A DNA stretch of 8,270 nucleotides from Hyphomicrobiales bacterium (lineage in GTDB: Bacteria > Pseudomonadota > Alphaproteobacteria > Rhizobiales > Beijerinckiaceae). The stretch lies in NCBI GenBank assembly GCA_947374125.1, contig CANCAR010000114.1:1-8270 (forward strand), in the 5' to 3' direction. Under the pieces are notes generated by a model. The model saw nothing but the letters and a program-made list of their open reading frames with translations, searched no databases and had not been told where the DNA came from. Position numbers and translations under genes: made by a program. Positions 5,102 through 8,270 of this stretch are shown here, piece after piece. How positions within the stretch are numbered: the first letter of the stretch is position 1; every line of letters begins with the position of its first letter.

Positions 5102-5296
5102 ATGGATAATTTGGCTGATCTCGCGGCCCCATTGGCCGTTGCAGCGGTAGCTGTCGTTTTGGCACTGGGCCTTTTCAACATGATGCGCGGGGGGAGTGCG
5201 GCTCTGTCGCAAAAACTCATGCGCTGGCGGGTGATCTTACAATTCGTGGCGATCATCGTGGTCATGGGCGTCATTTGGCTTAAAAGCCATTCATAA
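5102..5296 (+). CDS. HIG1-type twin transmembrane protein
   Basis: This 64-residue inner-membrane protein has two hydrophobic helices (about 8-27 and 44-59) joined by a short basic loop. The loop and second helix contain Q37-x3-R41-x-R43-x3-Q47, an exact match to the QX3RXRX3Q signature of the HIG1 (hypoxia-induced gene) domain. Mitochondrial HIG1 proteins bind respiratory complexes III and IV; the bacterial ones are small twin-helix proteins of unclear role, so a respiratory-chain function is inference. ATG 5102 is chosen because AGGG lies 6 bases upstream and the product then starts cleanly before the first helix. The frame extends to 5033, but that would overlap the lipoprotein gene. In alphaproteobacteria such proteins are, as I recall, often neighbours of cobalamin adenosyltransferase and etfBA, as here. 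Confidence 0.85.
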   Translation: MDNLADLAAPLAVAAVAVVLALGLFNMMRGGSAALSQKLMRWRVILQFVAIIVVMGVIWLKSHS

Positions 5297-5406
5297 TGTT
5301 TTTGAATAATGGACGTTCGCCGCTATCTACTTTGGAAAACTTTGCTATTTTAACGCTTAACGTCCGTGGGACGAAGACAATGATCGGGTTCGAAATGAGA
5401 CAGGGT

Positions 5407-5967
5407 ATGAAGCTAAGCGTCGTTTCGTCGCTCGTCGTTGCAGCATCGCTGATGGGGTTGGCTGCCTATAACGGTGCTGAAGCGGCGTCGCCACAGCAAG
5501 CATCTACCGAAGTTCGGGTTGGTTCGTTTTATCACGGCTATGCGAGTGCTGAGACGGGTACTGCGGATATTGCGGTTGATGTGCTTTTACCGGCGTTTGA
5601 TTTGGGCAAGACTTTGCAATCGGACGTGTTTTCGCTGCATCCCCAGTTTGGCGCTGATCTTAACCTTCAGGGCAAAACAAGCGCAGTGTTTCTTGGCTTT
5701 GCCGGTGTTGCAAACCTCCCCGGCAATTTTGTGATCGAGGCCAATTTGGGCGGCTCTGTGAACAATGGCAACAAAACGAGCCCGGCTGACTCCGGTCGTT
5801 CAGAGCTTGGCTGCACGACATTGTTCCGCGAGGCTTTCGGCATAGGCTACCGCTTCTCGAAGCAAATCTCGCTGATGGCGGTGGCCGAGCATATGTCGAA
5901 CGCTAATTTGTGCACGCCGAACAATGGCATCACGAATTTTGGCCTGCGTTTGGGTTATTCATTCTGA
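5407..5967 (+). CDS. PagL-like acyloxyacyl hydrolase / lipid A 3-O-deacylase family
   Basis: From ATG 5407 the product has 186 residues: a signal peptide (hydrophobic SLVVAASLMGLAA, likely cleavage after AEA near 24-27) and a beta-rich domain ending GLRLGYSF, the terminal-Phe ending of an outer-membrane barrel. The family's catalytic block is visible as AEHMSNANL, with His162 and Ser164 in the H-x-S-N arrangement of PagL. In Pseudomonas PagL an acidic residue about 14 positions after the His completes the triad; here that stretch reads NNGITNFG with no acid, so activity is uncertain. C136 and C169 could form a disulfide. Other in-frame ATGs occur at 5296, 5380 and 5395; 5407 gives the simplest signal peptide with GAGA six bases upstream, but the start is not settled. 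PagL enzymes remove a 3-O-linked acyl chain from lipid A. Confidence 0.82.
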   Translation: MKLSVVSSLVVAASLMGLAAYNGAEAASPQQASTEVRVGSFYHGYASAETGTADIAVDVLLPAFDLGKTLQSDVFSLHPQFGADLNLQGKTSAVFLGFAGVANLPGNFVIEANLGGSVNNGNKTSPADSGRSELGCTTLFREAFGIGYRFSKQISLMAVAEHMSNANLCTPNNGITNFGLRLGYSF

Positions 5968-5973
5968 TCCTTT

Positions 5974-5986
5974 CGCCGATCCGGCG
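5974..5986 (+). other. Small GC-rich hairpin after the PagL-like gene
   Basis: CGCCG-ATC-CGGCG begins six bases after the stop codon. No T-tract follows, so it is a transcript-end structure at best, not a proven terminator. The rest of the 91-base gap to the next gene shows nothing clear. Confidence 0.3.
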
Positions 5987-6058
5987 CGTAACCCGTTGCT
6001 GTTGATTGTGTGATCCCAACCGTTCCCTTAGCCGGAGCGGCAAGAAAAGCTGGTTCAA

Positions 6059-6640
6059 ATGGTTGTTTTAAATCGAATTTATACCCGTACCGGCGATGAT
6101 GGCACCACCGCGCTCGGCACCGGCGCGCGCCGCCCGAAATATGATTTGCGCGTAGCCGCTTATGGCACGGTCGATGAAACCAACGCCACCATTGGACTCG
6201 CGAGGCTTCACACGATCGAAAGCGAGCCCTTGGTAGACGCCATGTTGGGCCGCATCCAGAATGATCTCTTTGATCTCGGTGCGGATCTCTGCACGCCTGA
6301 AACGGCGGAAAAGCCATCTTGGGAGCCGCTTCGCATCGTCGCGTCCCAAGTAAGCCGGATTGAATCCGAAATTGATGCCCTGAACAAAGAGCTTAAGCCG
6401 CTTCGTTCCTTTGTGCTGCCGGGCGGCATGCCTGCTGCCGCCGCTCTGCATCTGTCCCGTACCGTCTCGCGCCGCGCGGAGCGGTTGATGGTGGAGCTGG
6501 CGAGCATGCCGGATGAAACGGTGAGCGAACCAGCATTGCATTATATCAACCGCTTGTCTGACTTCCTCTTTGTGGCGTCACGCTATGTGAACCGGCGCGG
6601 TGAAGGGGATGTACTCTGGGTCCCCGGCCAGACCCGATAA
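6059..6640 (+). CDS. Cob(I)yrinic acid a,c-diamide / cob(I)alamin adenosyltransferase, PduO type
   Basis: This cytoplasmic enzyme transfers the 5'-deoxyadenosyl group of ATP to cob(I)alamin, giving coenzyme B12 for mutases such as methylmalonyl-CoA mutase. The 193-residue length is typical of the single-domain PduO/MMAB type. Family motifs appear in order: the ATP-binding N-terminus YTRTGDDGTTALG (8-20), AAYGTVDETNATIG (33-46), FVLPGG (118-123), SRTVSRRAER (133-142) and YINRLSDFLFVASR (162-175). The last two are the characteristic C-terminal helices with the nucleotide- and cobalamin-contacting Arg and Asn. ATG 6059 directly precedes the conserved N-terminus; the ribosome site is weak. Symbols in use for this type include pduO, mmaB and cobO, so none is fixed here. 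It sits before etfBA, which may reflect shared use in propionate and branched-chain acyl-CoA breakdown. Confidence 0.95.
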   Translation: MVVLNRIYTRTGDDGTTALGTGARRPKYDLRVAAYGTVDETNATIGLARLHTIESEPLVDAMLGRIQNDLFDLGADLCTPETAEKPSWEPLRIVASQVSRIESEIDALNKELKPLRSFVLPGGMPAAAALHLSRTVSRRAERLMVELASMPDETVSEPALHYINRLSDFLFVASRYVNRRGEGDVLWVPGQTR

Positions 6641-6703
6641 CGATCGCTATCCAAAATCCGACATACACCGTCGCGCCCGGCCAACCATTGGTCGTTCAAA
6701 CCG

Positions 6704-6730
6704 TTGACAATGCGGTCCATCGGTTATTAG
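6704..6730 (+). promoter_or_regulatory. Candidate promoter for etfBA
   Basis: A perfect TTGACA (6704-6709) lies in the 153-base gap before etfB; TATTAG (6725-6730) follows after 15 bases. The -35 is strong, while the -10 and spacing are only fair. It suggests that etfBA can be transcribed separately from the upstream genes. Confidence 0.45.
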
Positions 6731-6802
6731 GTCGGCTCAACGGGTTTCAGGACGGATTTGACCTGAAAAGATGGTTCGGTCTGAGCCTTTAGGATGAAGA
6801 TG

Positions 6803-7552
6803 ATGAAGATTATTGTGCCGGTAAAACGGGTCGTCGATTACAATGTGAAAATCCGCGTTAAGCCGGATGGTTCGGGCGTCGATCTTGCGAATGTTAAGAT
6901 GTCGATGAACCCTTTCGATGAAATCGCCGTCGAAGAGGCGCTGCGGATCAAGGAAGCGGGCAAGGCAGACGAGGTAATCGTCGTATCAATTGGTCCAGCG
7001 GGTGCGGCAGAAACCCTGCGCACGGGCCTTGCAATGGGCGCTGATCGCGGCATTCATGTGAAGGTCGACGAGTTGGTTGAACCCTTAGCCGTCGCCAAAA
7101 TACTCAAAGGTGTCGCAGAAGTCGAAGGTCCTGGCCTGATGATCTTGGGCAAGCAGGCGATTGACGATGATTCGAACGCGACCGGCCAAATGCTCGCCGC
7201 CTTGCTCGGATGGCCGCAGGGCACATTTGCCTCCAAGATTGAGATTGGCAGCGGCACGATCACGGTAACCCGTGAAGTCGATGGCGGCTTGCAGACGGTG
7301 GAGCTGAAGGCTCCGGCGATTGTAACGACCGATCTTCGTTTGAACGAGCCACGCTATGCCTCGTTGCCGAACATTATGAAGGCTAAGAAAAAGCCAATCG
7401 ATGAGAAGACGCCTGCCGATTACGGCGTCGATGTCACGCCACGCCTGAAAGTAGTGGGGACGGCGGAACCCGCTGGCCGCAAGGCTGGCGTTAAGGTTTT
7501 ATCCGTTGCTGAACTCGTTTCCAAGCTCAAGACCGAAGCAGGAGTTTTCTGA
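6803..7552 (+). CDS. etfB: Electron transfer flavoprotein subunit beta
   Basis: EtfB binds AMP and pairs with EtfA, which carries FAD, to move electrons from acyl-CoA and related dehydrogenases to ETF-ubiquinone oxidoreductase. The 249-residue product fits the normal length exactly. Signatures are the N-terminus MKIIVPVKRVVDYN, the MNPFDEIAVEEALRIKEAG block (35-53), GPAGAAETLRTGLAMGAD with the following AMP-site region, GKQAIDDDSNATGQ (116-129), and the dehydrogenase-recognition loop LPNIMKAKKKPI (188-199), whose Leu188 corresponds to the key Leu of human ETF-beta. In-frame ATGs also exist at 6794 and 6800. ATG 6803 is preferred because AGGA (6791-6794) is then 8 bases upstream and the protein starts at the conserved MKI. 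The stop overlaps the etfA start by one base. Confidence 0.97.
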   Translation: MKIIVPVKRVVDYNVKIRVKPDGSGVDLANVKMSMNPFDEIAVEEALRIKEAGKADEVIVVSIGPAGAAETLRTGLAMGADRGIHVKVDELVEPLAVAKILKGVAEVEGPGLMILGKQAIDDDSNATGQMLAALLGWPQGTFASKIEIGSGTITVTREVDGGLQTVELKAPAIVTTDLRLNEPRYASLPNIMKAKKKPIDEKTPADYGVDVTPRLKVVGTAEPAGRKAGVKVLSVAELVSKLKTEAGVF

Positions 7553-8270
7553 TGGCTACGCTTCTTCTCGCCGATCACGACCATGTTTCGATCAAGGACA
7601 CAACGGCCAAGGCGCTCACTGCTGCGCTTGCGCTCGGCCATCCGGTGCATGTGCTGGTCGCAGGGCATAACGCCAAAGCCGCTGCCGATTCTGCCGCAAA
7701 GCTCAAAGGAGTCGACAAAGTCTTGCTGGCCGACGATGCGGCCTATGCCAATCAATTGGCTGAACCCGTCGCGGCCTTGATTGTGTCGCTGGCTCCTGCC
7801 TATGGCGCGATTATAACGGCGTCCACCAGCTCGGGTAAAAACATTTTGCCGCGCGCAGCCGCATTGCTCGATGTGATGCAGATTTCGGATGTGATCCGCG
7901 TGATTTCATCCGATACGTTTGAGAGGCCGATTTACGCAGGCAATGCCTTGCAAACGGTTCAATCCACCGACGCGATTAAGGTGCTGACCGTTCGTACCGC
8001 CTCCTTCGCTTCCGCTGATGTGGGTGGTTTGGCACCGGTTGAAGCGGTTTCCGCTTCCGCCAATCCGGGTATTTCCTCGTTTAAGGGCGAAAGCCTTGCA
8101 AAATTGGACCGTCCGGAACTGACTTCGGCGAAGATCATCATTTCGGGTGGTCGCGCGATGGCGAATTCCGAGAATTTCAAAACCTATATCGAGCCCGTCG
8201 CCAACCGGTTGAACGCCGCGATGGGCGCTTCTCGCGCGGCGGTTGATGCAGGCTATGCACCGAACGACTG
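7552..8270 (+). CDS. etfA: Electron transfer flavoprotein subunit alpha, 3' truncated by window
   Basis: EtfA carries the FAD of the ETF heterodimer. The first 239 codons are present and the frame runs open through the right edge. Residues 1 to about 190 form the N-terminal domain (MATLLLADHDH, ALGHPVHVLVAG, KVLLADDAAYA, YGAIITASTSSGKNILPRAA). The FAD-binding C-terminal domain then begins with SAKIIISGGRAMANSENF, followed by GASRAAVDAGYAPND. The window stops just before the expected QVGQTGK FAD-binding block. The ATG shares its A with the etfB stop (TGATG), and AGGAG at 7540-7544 lies 7 bases upstream, so the two subunits are translationally coupled and made in equal amounts. No frameshift or missing motif is seen in the visible part. 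Confidence 0.97.
   Translation, partial: MATLLLADHDHVSIKDTTAKALTAALALGHPVHVLVAGHNAKAAADSAAKLKGVDKVLLADDAAYANQLAEPVAALIVSLAPAYGAIITASTSSGKNILPRAAALLDVMQISDVIRVISSDTFERPIYAGNALQTVQSTDAIKVLTVRTASFASADVGGLAPVEAVSASANPGISSFKGESLAKLDRPELTSAKIIISGGRAMANSENFKTYIEPVANRLNAAMGASRAAVDAGYAPND

Noticed and set aside
5955..6541. Minus-strand frames of 99-157 residues opposite the adenosyltransferase
   Set aside because: They are shadows of a gene whose motifs are all present in the + frame.

Overview
The window looks like chromosome of an alphaproteobacterium of medium GC content. The evidence is the gene order on the right (a HIG1-type twin-transmembrane protein, a PduO-type cobalamin adenosyltransferase, then etfB and etfA), a PagL-like outer-membrane protein and a tRNA-Leu(CAA) typical of the class. 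No genus can be named from the sequence alone. Both ends are cut: the left end lies inside an SDR oxidoreductase, the right end inside etfA.

Region 1 (1-2751, + strand) is a tight metabolic operon: the 3' end of an SDR dehydrogenase, then pxpA, pxpB and pxpC. The three Pxp proteins form the prokaryotic ATP-dependent 5-oxoprolinase, which converts the spontaneous glutamate/glutamine breakdown product 5-oxoproline (pyroglutamate) to L-glutamate. The last 90 or so bases of pxpC turn abruptly G/T-rich and hold a G-quadruplex-type motif.

Region 2 (2752-4313) looks like accessory DNA. It has a structured spacer, then an AT-rich orphan gene for a 276-residue protein with a HEPN-like R-D-x3-H motif. 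A small GIY-YIG nuclease gene follows on the minus strand, and then about 235 bases packed with hairpins and imperfect repeats that abut the 3' end of tRNA-Leu(CAA). The tRNA, the palindromes and the GIY-YIG gene share one orientation and look like one module. Two hairpins share a GAAGCC/GGCGAA core while their arms differ in a compensatory way, so this is the best candidate here for an undescribed repeat family or element.

Region 3 (4399-8270) returns to ordinary chromosome, all on the + strand: an unrecognised lipoprotein, a 64-residue HIG1-type protein, a PagL-like protein, cob(I)alamin adenosyltransferase, etfB and the first two thirds of etfA. The two ETF subunits overlap by one base and together make the FAD/AMP flavoprotein that carries electrons from acyl-CoA dehydrogenases to ETF-ubiquinone oxidoreductase. 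A nearly perfect -35 box lies in the 153-base gap before etfB.
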